NCBI GenBank assembly: GCA_029550985.1
Contig: JAKPGH010000256.1
Location: 1-8,755 of the forward strand
Direction of reading: 5' to 3'
DNA: 8,755 nucleotides
From: Bacillota bacterium
GTDB lineage: Bacteria > Bacillota > Clostridia > Oscillospirales > Ruminococcaceae
Made by a program: the position numbers and the translations under genes. Position 1 is the first letter of the stretch. Each line of letters begins with the position of its first letter. The notes under the pieces were generated by a model that was given only the letters and a program-made list of their open reading frames with translations, was not told the DNA's origin and did not search any database. This document shows, one piece after another, positions 1 through 6,603 of this stretch.

Positions 1-445
1 CATCTTTTACCGCATCGGCTTGATGGGCACCCTGCCCGGCGTGCTGATTGTCCATCTGTTGGGCGGCATGATGATGATGATCTGGATGCCGACCAACGCC
101 TTTAAAAGCGTTCCTCGCCAGCAGGAAGAAGCCGCCCGGGACGTGGGCGCGGGGCCCATCCGCACCTTTTTGTATGTGACGCTGCCCATGGCTTGGCCGG
201 GAATTGCGGTGGCCGCCATGTTCACCTTTATCGGCTCATTGGGCGAAAATCAGGGAACCTTGCTGGTGGGGCTTCCCAACTACCGCACCATGCCGGTGGA
301 AATGTACGGCGTGATTTTGGATTACCCCGCCACGGCCGGCGCCGTGTTTGCTTTGATTTTGCTGATTCCCAATATTCTGCTCCTCTTTTTGATGCGCAAG
401 TACGTTGGCCCCGAAACCCTCTCCAAAGGCTTTAAGATGGGCTAA
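1..445 (+). CDS. ABC transporter permease, C-terminal part (5' truncated)
   Basis: This is the C-terminal 147 residues of an inner-membrane permease of the PotC/FbpB-like class. The reading frame is open from base 2, so the gene begins outside the window; the internal Met at base 20 is not a credible start because coding sequence continues upstream of it. The EAA loop that docks on the ATPase is clear (EEAARDVGAGPIRTF followed by a conserved LP, bases about 128-190). Hydrophobic segments flank it: one before the loop (GVLIVHLLGGMMMMIWM), one after it (IAVAAMFTFIG) and a last one near the C-terminus (AGAVFALILLIPNILLLFLM). It ends in a short charged tail. The ATPase gene follows after 47 nt on the same strand, so it should form the transmembrane pair with the second permease at 2859-3710. 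The substrate cannot be read from this fragment. Confidence 0.9.
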   Translation, partial: IFYRIGLMGTLPGVLIVHLLGGMMMMIWMPTNAFKSVPRQQEEAARDVGAGPIRTFLYVTLPMAWPGIAVAAMFTFIGSLGENQGTLLVGLPNYRTMPVEMYGVILDYPATAGAVFALILLIPNILLLFLMRKYVGPETLSKGFKMG

Positions 446-492
446 TGGATTCCATATAGGAAACTGAAATTCGACGAATCGGGGGTACCGAA

Positions 493-1482
493 ATGAGTGG
501 CAATGTAAAACTGGAGCTTCGAAATTTAACAACGCTGTATAAAAGCGGAGACGGCGTGCGAAATATCAACCTCACCGTCAACAAAGGGGAACTGGTCACC
601 CTGCTCGGGCCGTCCGGCTGTGGAAAAACCACCATTCTGCGGACCATTGGAGGCTTTATTCCCGCCACCTCGGGGCAAATTCTCATCGACGGAAAGGACA
701 TCACCCACCTGCAGCCGGAAAAGCGCCCCACCGCCATGGTGTTTCAAAGCTACAACCTGTGGCCCCACATGACGGTGTATGAAAACATGGCCTTTGGCCT
801 TAAGCTGCGCAAAGTGCCCAAAAACGAGCAGAAACGCAGAATCACCGAAATGCTGGAACTGGTCAAGATGACCGGCTACGAAAAGAAATACCCCGGGCAA
901 ATGTCCGGCGGACAGCAACAGCGCATTGCCATCGGACGGTCCCTGCTGCTTCAGCCCGACGTTCTGCTGCTGGATGAGCCCTTTTCCGCTTTGGACGCCA
1001 AAATCCGCTCCCAGATGCGGGAGGAACTGCGAAAAATCCAGACGGACCTGGGCATTACGGTGGTGTTCGTCACCCACGACCAGGAAGAAGCCATGGCCCT
1101 TTCCGACCGGATTGTGGTCATGAACAAAGGCACCTTTGAGCAGGTGGGTACCCCTCAGGAAATTTACAACCATCCGGTCAGCCGCTACGTGGCCGATTTT
1201 ATCGGTGAGATGAACTTTATTCCCATGCTGGACGGTTCCACCAAGGCCGTCCGTCCGGAAAACATCAGCGTTTCCCACGGAACCGGCAAGGACTTGGACG
1301 GCTATGTCCGCACCATTATGATGCTGGGCCACTACATAGAGATGACGGTGGACACCGATATCGGCATTGTCAAGCTGTATATCACCGCGGAAGAAGCGGA
1401 GCAGTACAAAAAAGGAGACCCTGTCACCCTTACCCTGGGCGATTACCGGACTTACAGCGACCATCAGAGTGCGGCTAAATAG
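493..1482 (+). CDS. ABC transporter ATP-binding protein (PotA/FbpC/UgpC-like)
   Basis: This cytoplasmic ATPase drives import through the two neighbouring permeases. All nucleotide-binding motifs are intact in the 329-residue product: an aromatic A-loop candidate Tyr16, Walker A GPSGCGKTT (39-47), Q-loop Gln85, signature SGGQQQR (138-144), Walker B VLLLDEP (157-163), D-loop SALD (165-168) and H-loop His195. Residues about 240-329 form a short TOBE-like regulatory segment containing KAVRPENI, typical of the PotA/MalK/FbpC group of importers. The ATG is preceded only by a run of five G (481-485) 7 nt upstream, a weak ribosome binding site compared with those of the following genes. No better start is in frame. 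The length is slightly below the 340-370 residues common in this family, the difference being in the TOBE part. Confidence 0.96.
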   Translation: MSGNVKLELRNLTTLYKSGDGVRNINLTVNKGELVTLLGPSGCGKTTILRTIGGFIPATSGQILIDGKDITHLQPEKRPTAMVFQSYNLWPHMTVYENMAFGLKLRKVPKNEQKRRITEMLELVKMTGYEKKYPGQMSGGQQQRIAIGRSLLLQPDVLLLDEPFSALDAKIRSQMREELRKIQTDLGITVVFVTHDQEEAMALSDRIVVMNKGTFEQVGTPQEIYNHPVSRYVADFIGEMNFIPMLDGSTKAVRPENISVSHGTGKDLDGYVRTIMMLGHYIEMTVDTDIGIVKLYITAEEAEQYKKGDPVTLTLGDYRTYSDHQSAAK

Positions 1483-1502
1483 CGGTTATTTGGACGCCTC
1501 TG

Positions 1503-1525
1503 CAATATTGAAAAGGAGGATATTG
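1503..1525 (+). promoter_or_regulatory. Shine-Dalgarno of the binding protein in the loop of a small inverted repeat
   Basis: A strong AGGAGG (1514-1519) lies 10 nt before the ATG at 1530. It is flanked by a 6-bp inverted repeat, CAATAT (1503-1508) and ATATTG (1520-1525), which would place it in an 11-nt loop. The stem is AT-rich and weak, so the structure may be fortuitous. The strong site fixes the start of the lipoprotein and fits the need for more binding protein than permease. Confidence 0.55.
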
Positions 1526-1529
1526 ATTT

Positions 1530-2771
1530 ATGCAAAGGAAAAGAACACTGGCGCTTTTACTGGTGCTCTGCCTGTCTCTTTTGACGGTAACAGCCTGTGG
1601 CAGTAGCAGCAGTCCCGCAAGCAGCGCGTCCCCTGCTCCTGCAGCATCGTCATCCCCCTCTCAAGCAGCTTCTTCCGAAGCCCAACCGGCTCCCGCTGCC
1701 CCTGCGGAAAAACCAAAGGTAACCCTCTGGACTACCGGTTCTCAGAACCTCTCCGACCTGTTTACAGCAGCCATCAACGAATACAACGCCCTGCCCGACG
1801 CCAAGTGCACCATGGAGCTCCAATTCCTGATGAGCGGCACCGGCGACACCCTGTTGTATGACCGTCTGGCTGCCGCCTTCAAATCCAATCAAAAAGATGC
1901 CGGCTTTGACATCATTGCCGAAAACAGCACCGCCCTCTTCAACTACGAAGCGGTTGCCGGCAGCACCGACCTGTTCCTGCCGGTAGACTTCTCCAAGATT
2001 CCCAACTACGCCAACGTTCAGGTCGAGACCGCCTTCCATAAGGAGAAGAGCGTTCCCTACCGCATCACCACGGTAGTGTTCGCCTATGACGAAGAGCGTC
2101 TGCCCAACCCTCCCAAGACCTGGGATGAGCTGACTCAGTGGATTAAGGACAATCCCGGTCGCTTTGCCTATAACTCTCCTTCCACCGGCGGCGCCGGCGG
2201 CGGATTTGTGCAGACTTCCGTTTACCGTCACATCGACAAGAGCGCCTGGACTTCCAGCGACCCCAAGTGGGTGGAGCAATGGGAAACCGGCTTTAACTGG
2301 CTGAAAGAAATTCACCCCTACCTGTACCAATCCGGCGGCTCCGTGGTCTATCCCAACAAGAACCAGGGAACTTTGGACCTGCTGATCAACAAAGAAGTGG
2401 ATATGATTCCCGCTTGGGCCGACCAGGTTATGTCCAACATGGCGGCCGGAACCCTGCCTCCCACCACCAAGATGTATCAGCTCAGCGACGGCGCCCTCAA
2501 CGGCACCGACGTGGTCTTTACCTTCCCGTCGGTTGGCTCTCATCAGGAAGAAGCCTATGACTTCGTCAACTTCATGCTCAGCCCTCGGGGCCAGCAGCTC
2601 TGCCTGGAGACCATCTACGCGGTTCCCGTCATCGATATCTCCACCATCGACAGCCCTGCCAAGGCCGCGGTGGAAAGCCTGGATATCAGCAATATGTCTG
2701 TCATCGCCTTAGGTGAACTGGGTGCTCAGCTCAACGACAAGTGGGATGCAGAAATTGCCACTTTGAAATAA
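1530..2771 (+). CDS. ABC transporter substrate-binding lipoprotein
   Basis: This extracellular solute-binding protein of 413 residues delivers the ligand to the permease pair. Residues 1-22 are a lipoprotein signal peptide (MQRKR, a hydrophobic core, then lipobox V-T-A-C with lipidated Cys23), which anchors it to the outer face of the membrane. Residues 24-62 are a Ser/Ala/Pro-rich flexible linker, as common in Gram-positive binding lipoproteins. The mature fold begins near KVTLWTTG (63-70). The region PPKTWDELTQWIKDNPGRFAY (about 204-224 within the protein) is reminiscent of the PotD/FbpA/ThiB/YnjB cluster of binding proteins, in which a comparable NPGRF segment follows the hinge. I cannot assign a ligand. 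An AGGAGG lies 10 nt upstream of the chosen ATG. The gene sits between the ATPase (47 nt upstream) and the second permease (87 nt downstream), so it belongs to this transporter. Confidence 0.94.
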   Translation: MQRKRTLALLLVLCLSLLTVTACGSSSSPASSASPAPAASSSPSQAASSEAQPAPAAPAEKPKVTLWTTGSQNLSDLFTAAINEYNALPDAKCTMELQFLMSGTGDTLLYDRLAAAFKSNQKDAGFDIIAENSTALFNYEAVAGSTDLFLPVDFSKIPNYANVQVETAFHKEKSVPYRITTVVFAYDEERLPNPPKTWDELTQWIKDNPGRFAYNSPSTGGAGGGFVQTSVYRHIDKSAWTSSDPKWVEQWETGFNWLKEIHPYLYQSGGSVVYPNKNQGTLDLLINKEVDMIPAWADQVMSNMAAGTLPPTTKMYQLSDGALNGTDVVFTFPSVGSHQEEAYDFVNFMLSPRGQQLCLETIYAVPVIDISTIDSPAKAAVESLDISNMSVIALGELGAQLNDKWDAEIATLK

Positions 2772-2788
2772 CGGAACATGGAACGAGC

Positions 2789-2814
2789 GGGAGGCGGTTT
2801 TCCCGCCGCCTCCC
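2789..2814 (+). repeat. Intercistronic GC-rich hairpin between binding protein and permease genes
   Basis: GGGAGGCGG (2789-2797) and CCGCCTCCC (2806-2814) form a perfect 9-bp stem around an 8-nt loop, 17 nt after the lipoprotein stop codon. No T-tract follows, so it is not a standard intrinsic terminator. Structures at this position in binding-protein operons (the malE-malF gap of E. coli is the classic case) protect the upstream message from 3' decay and lower expression of the permease. That role here is inferred. Confidence 0.7.
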
Positions 2815-2858
2815 CCTTGCCTCCAACAACAAGGCATGCAGCCGGAAGGAGTATGGCA

Positions 2859-3710
2859 ATGACCAAAAAGACATGGAAAACTTATCTGCTGATTGCGGCA
2901 ATGCTGCTGCCTTCTCTCATTTTGGCATTGGGCATCATCCTCACCCCCATGATTTCGGTGGTGATTCAGAGCTTTCAGGACGAAAACGGCAACTTTTCCC
3001 TGGAGCAATATCGCTTTTTGTTTACCGACCGAATGGCGCTGGATAATCTGTGGTACACCGTTTGGATTACCATTGTCACCGTCATTGGCGCTATTGCGAT
3101 TTCCTATCTGCTAGCCCTGTATCTGCGGTTCTGCGATACCAAAATCAGCAAGTTTATCAGCACCTTGTATCTTCTGCCCCGCTTTGTGCCGCAACTGGTG
3201 GCCATCTACGCCATGATGACGGTGGTGCGGGATTCCGGTTTGCTCAACCGCATTTCCCAATTGTTCGGATACAACTTTAAGCCGGGGCTTCTTTACAACG
3301 CCAAAGGCATCATCATGATGAACTTGTGGTTCAACATCGCCTTTGCCACCATGATTATCGTGGCGGCTCTGGCCGGCATTCCCGACTCCATCGTCGAAAG
3401 CTCCCGGGATGTGGGAGCCGGCAAAATCCACACCTTTTTTAAAATGATTTTGCCACTGTCCTTTAAAGACGTCATGATTGTCATGACCTTCATTTTCATG
3501 AGCAATATCAGCTCCTTCACCACCCCTTACATCATTGGGCCCAATCATCCCAAGCTGCTGGGCGTTTACCTGCGGGACCAGTTCTCCCGGATGCGTTACG
3601 AGAGGGCGGCAGCCATATCGGTGCTTATCTTTGCGTTTTCTTCCATATCCGCCGTTGTGTATCTCTACACCAACCTGAAAGAAAAGGAATGGGAAAAAAC
3701 CGGCTTGTAA
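2859..3710 (+). CDS. ABC transporter permease (PotB-like)
   Basis: This is the second inner-membrane subunit of the importer, 283 residues from the chosen start. About six membrane segments are visible (roughly residues 8-32, 62-90, 100-122, 150-172, 203-228 and 246-270). The EAA-type loop E-SSRDVGAG-KIHTFFKMILPL lies at 180-200 between segments 4 and 5; the second and third EAA positions are Ser, a common variation. The start is set by GGAAGGAG (2844-2851), 7 nt before the ATG at 2859. The ATG at 2853 is in frame but only 1 nt from this site. An earlier in-frame ATG at 2778 would add a Gly/Pro/Ala-rich stretch encoded by the intercistronic hairpin and has no ribosome binding site. The gene is the last of the transporter operon; a large inverted repeat follows 56 nt later. 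Confidence 0.94.
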   Translation: MTKKTWKTYLLIAAMLLPSLILALGIILTPMISVVIQSFQDENGNFSLEQYRFLFTDRMALDNLWYTVWITIVTVIGAIAISYLLALYLRFCDTKISKFISTLYLLPRFVPQLVAIYAMMTVVRDSGLLNRISQLFGYNFKPGLLYNAKGIIMMNLWFNIAFATMIIVAALAGIPDSIVESSRDVGAGKIHTFFKMILPLSFKDVMIVMTFIFMSNISSFTTPYIIGPNHPKLLGVYLRDQFSRMRYERAAAISVLIFAFSSISAVVYLYTNLKEKEWEKTGL

Positions 3711-3766
3711 CCTTGCGAGGAGCTTTGAACATAAATCGCTTTGGCAATCCTTCCTTATCCTTCAAA

Positions 3767-3814
3767 ATAGAACCCGGGGGATTCCTCCAAACGGCGGAAT
3801 CCCCCGGGTTCTAT
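3767..3814. terminator. Perfect 19-bp inverted repeat between convergent operons
   Basis: ATAGAACCCGGGGGATTCC (3767-3785) is the exact reverse complement of 3796-3814, with a 10-nt loop. It lies between the stop of the + strand permease gene (3710) and the stop of the - strand lyase gene (3838). Read on the - strand the stem is followed by three further T after its own AT end; read on the + strand there is no T-run. It therefore fits best as the terminator of the catabolic operon and perhaps also blocks transcription from the transporter side. The remainder of the 127-bp gap shows no gene or other clear signal. Confidence 0.75.
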
Positions 3815-3837
3815 ATAAGAGCGATGACCAGGCTAGT

Positions 3838-4758
3838 TTAATGTTTGCTTGCTTCTCCGCACATACCGGTGCCGGCGCGCAGCAGGTAACTGTCGGTGGG
3901 ATGGCCCACCCACTCCGTCACCTGTTTGCCAATTTCCATCACGGCGTCAAAGTTGATGCCGGTGGAAATTCCCATGCGGTCCAACAGGTAGACCACGTCT
4001 TCGGTTGCGATGTTGCCTGCGGCTCCCGGTACGAAGGGGCATCCTCCCAGCCCGGCAAAGGAAGTGTCAAACCGGGTGATGCCGGCTTCCATGGCCGCCA
4101 TCATGTTGGCAATTCCTAAGCCTCTGGTGTTGTGGAAATGCATCCACCAGGTCACCTGGGGGTAGCGCTGCTGCATCAGGGTGCACATCTCGTAAACCTG
4201 ACTGGGAACCGCCATGCCGGATGTGTCGGAAAGGGAAATCTCCTCCACTCCGATGGAAAGGTAGGTATCCACAATGGCGATGACGTCCTCGAGGGGGATT
4301 TTTTCCTCCCAGGGAGAAGCAAAGGGCATGGAAATGGAACCGGAAAGGGCTATTCCCGCTTCCCTGGCGGCTTGTGCACAAGCGGCAAAGCCTTCCATGC
4401 TTTCCTGCGGGGTCTTGTTGAGGTTGGCAAGGTTGTGGGCGCGGCTGGCGGACACATTGAGTTTAACCTTCCTGCACCCGCAGGCGATGGCCCGCTCCAC
4501 TCCTTTTAAGTTGGCAATCAGGGCCCGCAACTCCGCCGGACTCTCCCCCATCTGACGGTACAGCTCGTCGGTGTCCGCCAACTGGGGAACGGCCTTGGGG
4601 CTCATAAAAGAGCCCAGCTCGATGACGGAAAACCCTGCTTCGACCAGTTTTTTTGCCAGCCATAGTTTGCGCTCGGTGGAAAATGGAGTCTTTTCGTTTT
4701 GCAAGCCGTCTCGAAGGCCCACCTCGCAAAGGGTGATGGAAGAGGGCAACTTCATCAT
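3838..4758 (-). CDS. HMG-CoA lyase-like DRE-TIM metallolyase
   Basis: The 306-residue product resembles hydroxymethylglutaryl-CoA lyase, which splits HMG-CoA into acetyl-CoA and acetoacetate with a divalent metal in a TIM barrel. Visible family residues are the N-terminal VGLRDGLQNE (Arg16, Asp17, Gln20), Glu47 in the VIELGSFMSPKAVPQ segment, SLSDTSG (175-181), the metal-binding pair His207 and His209 in HFHNTRG, the catalytic-loop Cys240 in GLGGCPF, and Asn249 in GAAGNIATED. The full set of catalytic and metal ligands known for human and bacterial HMG-CoA lyases is therefore present. It has HFHNT where the mitochondrial enzyme has HCHDT, placing it in a separate bacterial branch whose natural substrate may differ. 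The ATG at 4758 is 8 nt from an AGGAGG (4767-4772); a GTG at 4767 overlaps that site and is rejected. It is the last gene of the operon, 12 nt after the ThDP enzyme. Confidence 0.9.
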   Translation of the reverse strand: MMKLPSSITLCEVGLRDGLQNEKTPFSTERKLWLAKKLVEAGFSVIELGSFMSPKAVPQLADTDELYRQMGESPAELRALIANLKGVERAIACGCRKVKLNVSASRAHNLANLNKTPQESMEGFAACAQAAREAGIALSGSISMPFASPWEEKIPLEDVIAIVDTYLSIGVEEISLSDTSGMAVPSQVYEMCTLMQQRYPQVTWWMHFHNTRGLGIANMMAAMEAGITRFDTSFAGLGGCPFVPGAAGNIATEDVVYLLDRMGISTGINFDAVMEIGKQVTEWVGHPTDSYLLRAGTGMCGEASKH

Positions 4759-4766
4759 ACAGGACA

Positions 4767-4773
4767 CCTCCTA
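4767..4773 (-). promoter_or_regulatory. Ribosome binding site overlapping the upstream stop codon
   Basis: On the - strand the sequence TAGGAGG combines the TAG stop of the ThDP-enzyme gene with the AGGAGG of the lyase gene. Ribosomes ending the first gene stop on the initiation site of the second, a layout that favours translational coupling. It also decides the lyase start at 4758 rather than the overlapping GTG at 4767. Confidence 0.85.
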
Positions 4774-6588
4774 CTTGTGGGAAGCGCCATGGGTCGGTGC
4801 AACGTACCTGCCGTCTACCTTTTTAACCAGCTTGCCTTCCCGCACCAGCTCGTTGGGGCGGTAGATGTCGTTGATGTTCCAGCAGCCCGGCGTGGGAACC
4901 GGAATATTTTCCATGGGAACGTCGAGGAGGTAGGGCTCGCCGCTTTCAATGGCCTTGCGCAGGGCGGGGGCAAAGTCGTCGGCCTTCTCCACCCGAACCG
5001 CTTTGACGCCATAGCCTCTGGCAATGGCCGCCCAGTCGGGGCTGTAGGATTGGCCGTCGGGGGTGGTGAACAGGGTTCCGAACTGAGTGCCGTAGTTGGC
5101 TTTTTCCAAACCGGCAATGGTGCCGAAGGCGGAGTTGTTCATCACCACCCAGATAACGGGGATGTTCTGCTCCACGGCGGTGGCCAGTACGGATGGGTTG
5201 GTGCCGAATCCTCCGTCGCCAATGAGGGTAATCACTACTTTATCGGGGGCGGCCAGCTTGGCTCCCAGCACGGCGGCAGAGCCAAATCCCATGGTGGCAA
5301 GGCCGGAGGGATGGTGGATGGTGCCGGGCACGGTGATGTCAAACTGCTGGGCCACGCCGTTTTTGTTCCAGCCCACATCGGTAAAGATGAGGGCGTCTTC
5401 GGGCAGCACCCGCTTGACATCCCGCAGAATGCGCTGGGGCGTCATGGGGAAGCGGTCGTCGTCGCAAATGGGCTGATTCTTGGCTTTAAAATCCGCCTTG
5501 GCCTTTGCGATTTCTTCCCGCAGGCCGGGGCGCCGAATGCCTTCCGGCTTCAGTTCTTTGGCGGCCTCCAGAATTTGCTGCAAGGCAAGCTTAAGGTCGG
5601 CCACCGCGCCGATGGCTACGGGATAGTTGCGGCCAATTTCGGTGGGGTCAATGTCAATTTGCAAAAAGCGGGTGGTGGGCATGTTAAAGGTGACGCCGTC
5701 ATACCAGCTAGAGCAGTCGGCCTCCGCCATGCGGGTGCCAAGAGCCAGAATCACATCGGCTTCTCTGGTTTTCTGATGGGTGAAATCAAAGCCCCAGAAG
5801 CCGGTTTGCCCCAAAAGGAGGGGATGCTGGTCGGACACGCAGCCCTGGCCCATCAAGGTGCGGGAAATGGGAATATCCAAAAATTCCGCCAGCTGCGCCA
5901 GCTCGTTGGAGGCGTCGGCCAGCAAGATGCCGCCGCCGGCATGGATGACCGGGCGCTGCGCTTCCACCAGTTCGCGGGCGATTTCCTTCGCAATGGCGGG
6001 GTCCAGAGCGGGCTTGCCGGTGGTGTGGCTGTCCCGGTAGGTGCGCAGGAAAAGGTCCTCCTCAATTTCCCGAGAGAACATATCCATGGGCACCGAAATC
6101 AGGACAGGGCCGGGGCGCCCGCTTTCCGCCAGGCGGAAGGCTTTGTCGAGAATGGAAGGCATGGCTTCCGGGTCGTCCACCCGCCAGGCCCGCTTGACAA
6201 AAGGCTTGTAGATATCGTATTGGGAACCGTCGCAGTGCAGGTTGACCTCCTGATGGGGGTGGCGGCCAAAGTAATAGCTGGGAACGTCGCCGGCAATCAC
6301 CACCATGGGGATGGAGTCCAGAGCGGCGTTGACTACGCCGGTGGTGGCGTTGGTCAGGCCTGGCCCCAAGTGGCAGAGCACAACGCCGGCTTTCTTTTTC
6401 ACCCGGGCATAGCCGTCGGCGGCGGTGGAGGCCACCTGCTCGTGGCGAACCGAAATGTACTTAATCTTCTTGCTGCGGGATAGCGCATCCAGCATGCCGA
6501 TGACCGTGTGCCCGCAAAGGCCGAAGATGTATTCCACGCCGCGGCGCTCTAAATAGTCCACCATCAGGTCGGATAGCAGCTTCTTCAT
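4771..6588 (-). CDS. Thiamine-diphosphate-dependent enzyme, acetolactate synthase-like
   Basis: The 605-residue protein has the three-domain plan of the acetolactate synthase/2-oxoacid decarboxylase superfamily: an N-terminal Pyr domain (about 1-175), a central domain (about 195-345) and a C-terminal PP domain (about 380-565). Glu50 in VRHEQVASTAADGYAR is the cofactor-activating glutamate. The diphosphate and Mg binding motif starts at GDG (457-459) and ends at Asn484-Asn485. Keeping Glu50 argues against glyoxylate carboligase, which has Val there. The segment about 100-125 (GDVPSYYFGRHPHQE) is unlike anabolic acetolactate synthases, and no small regulatory subunit gene is adjacent, so a catabolic role is likely: decarboxylation of a 2-oxoacid, carboligation, or cleavage next to a carbonyl. 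The ATG is 7 nt from GGGGG (6596-6600), itself directly after the stop of the isomerase gene. The substrate is unknown; names such as IlvB would overstate what is seen. Confidence 0.88.
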   Translation of the reverse strand: MKKLLSDLMVDYLERRGVEYIFGLCGHTVIGMLDALSRSKKIKYISVRHEQVASTAADGYARVKKKAGVVLCHLGPGLTNATTGVVNAALDSIPMVVIAGDVPSYYFGRHPHQEVNLHCDGSQYDIYKPFVKRAWRVDDPEAMPSILDKAFRLAESGRPGPVLISVPMDMFSREIEEDLFLRTYRDSHTTGKPALDPAIAKEIARELVEAQRPVIHAGGGILLADASNELAQLAEFLDIPISRTLMGQGCVSDQHPLLLGQTGFWGFDFTHQKTREADVILALGTRMAEADCSSWYDGVTFNMPTTRFLQIDIDPTEIGRNYPVAIGAVADLKLALQQILEAAKELKPEGIRRPGLREEIAKAKADFKAKNQPICDDDRFPMTPQRILRDVKRVLPEDALIFTDVGWNKNGVAQQFDITVPGTIHHPSGLATMGFGSAAVLGAKLAAPDKVVITLIGDGGFGTNPSVLATAVEQNIPVIWVVMNNSAFGTIAGLEKANYGTQFGTLFTTPDGQSYSPDWAAIARGYGVKAVRVEKADDFAPALRKAIESGEPYLLDVPMENIPVPTPGCWNINDIYRPNELVREGKLVKKVDGRYVAPTHGASHK

Positions 6589-6595
6589 CGGTGTT

Positions 6596-6603
6596 CCCCC
6601 TTA
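6596..6603 (-). promoter_or_regulatory. Ribosome binding site abutting the isomerase stop codon
   Basis: On the - strand, TAA of the isomerase gene (6603-6601) is followed at once by GGGGG (6600-6596) and, after 7 nt, the ATG of the ThDP enzyme. A G-run is a weaker match to the anti-Shine-Dalgarno than the AGGAGG of the flanking genes, so initiation may depend on translation of the upstream gene. Confidence 0.7.

Noticed and set aside
446..492. Short dyads (TTCC/GGAA and ATTCG/CGAAT) before the ATPase gene
   Set aside because: Stems of 4-5 bp with very short or no loop space are expected by chance and do not support a regulatory call.
526..1464. A 312-codon open frame on the - strand opposite the ATPase gene
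   Set aside because: Antisense shadow of a protein with complete Walker and signature motifs; the predicted product has no recognisable family features.
1650..2543. A 297-codon open frame on the - strand opposite the binding-protein gene
   Set aside because: Antisense shadow rich in Gly and Val, with no start context, opposite a well-supported lipoprotein.
2778..2858. A longer start for the second permease at 2778
   Set aside because: No ribosome binding site precedes it, the added residues are low complexity and encoded by the hairpin, and a good site (2844-2851) sits 7 nt before the ATG at 2859.
4765..4767. A GTG start for the HMG-CoA lyase-like gene
   Set aside because: It overlaps the AGGAGG itself, which is correctly spaced for the ATG at 4758.
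4699..6483. A 594-codon open frame on the + strand opposite the ThDP-enzyme gene
   Set aside because: It lies almost entirely antisense to a gene with clear catalytic motifs, its product is Gly/His/Val-rich without any recognisable motif, and it has no ribosome binding site. Its openness follows from the codon bias of the real gene.
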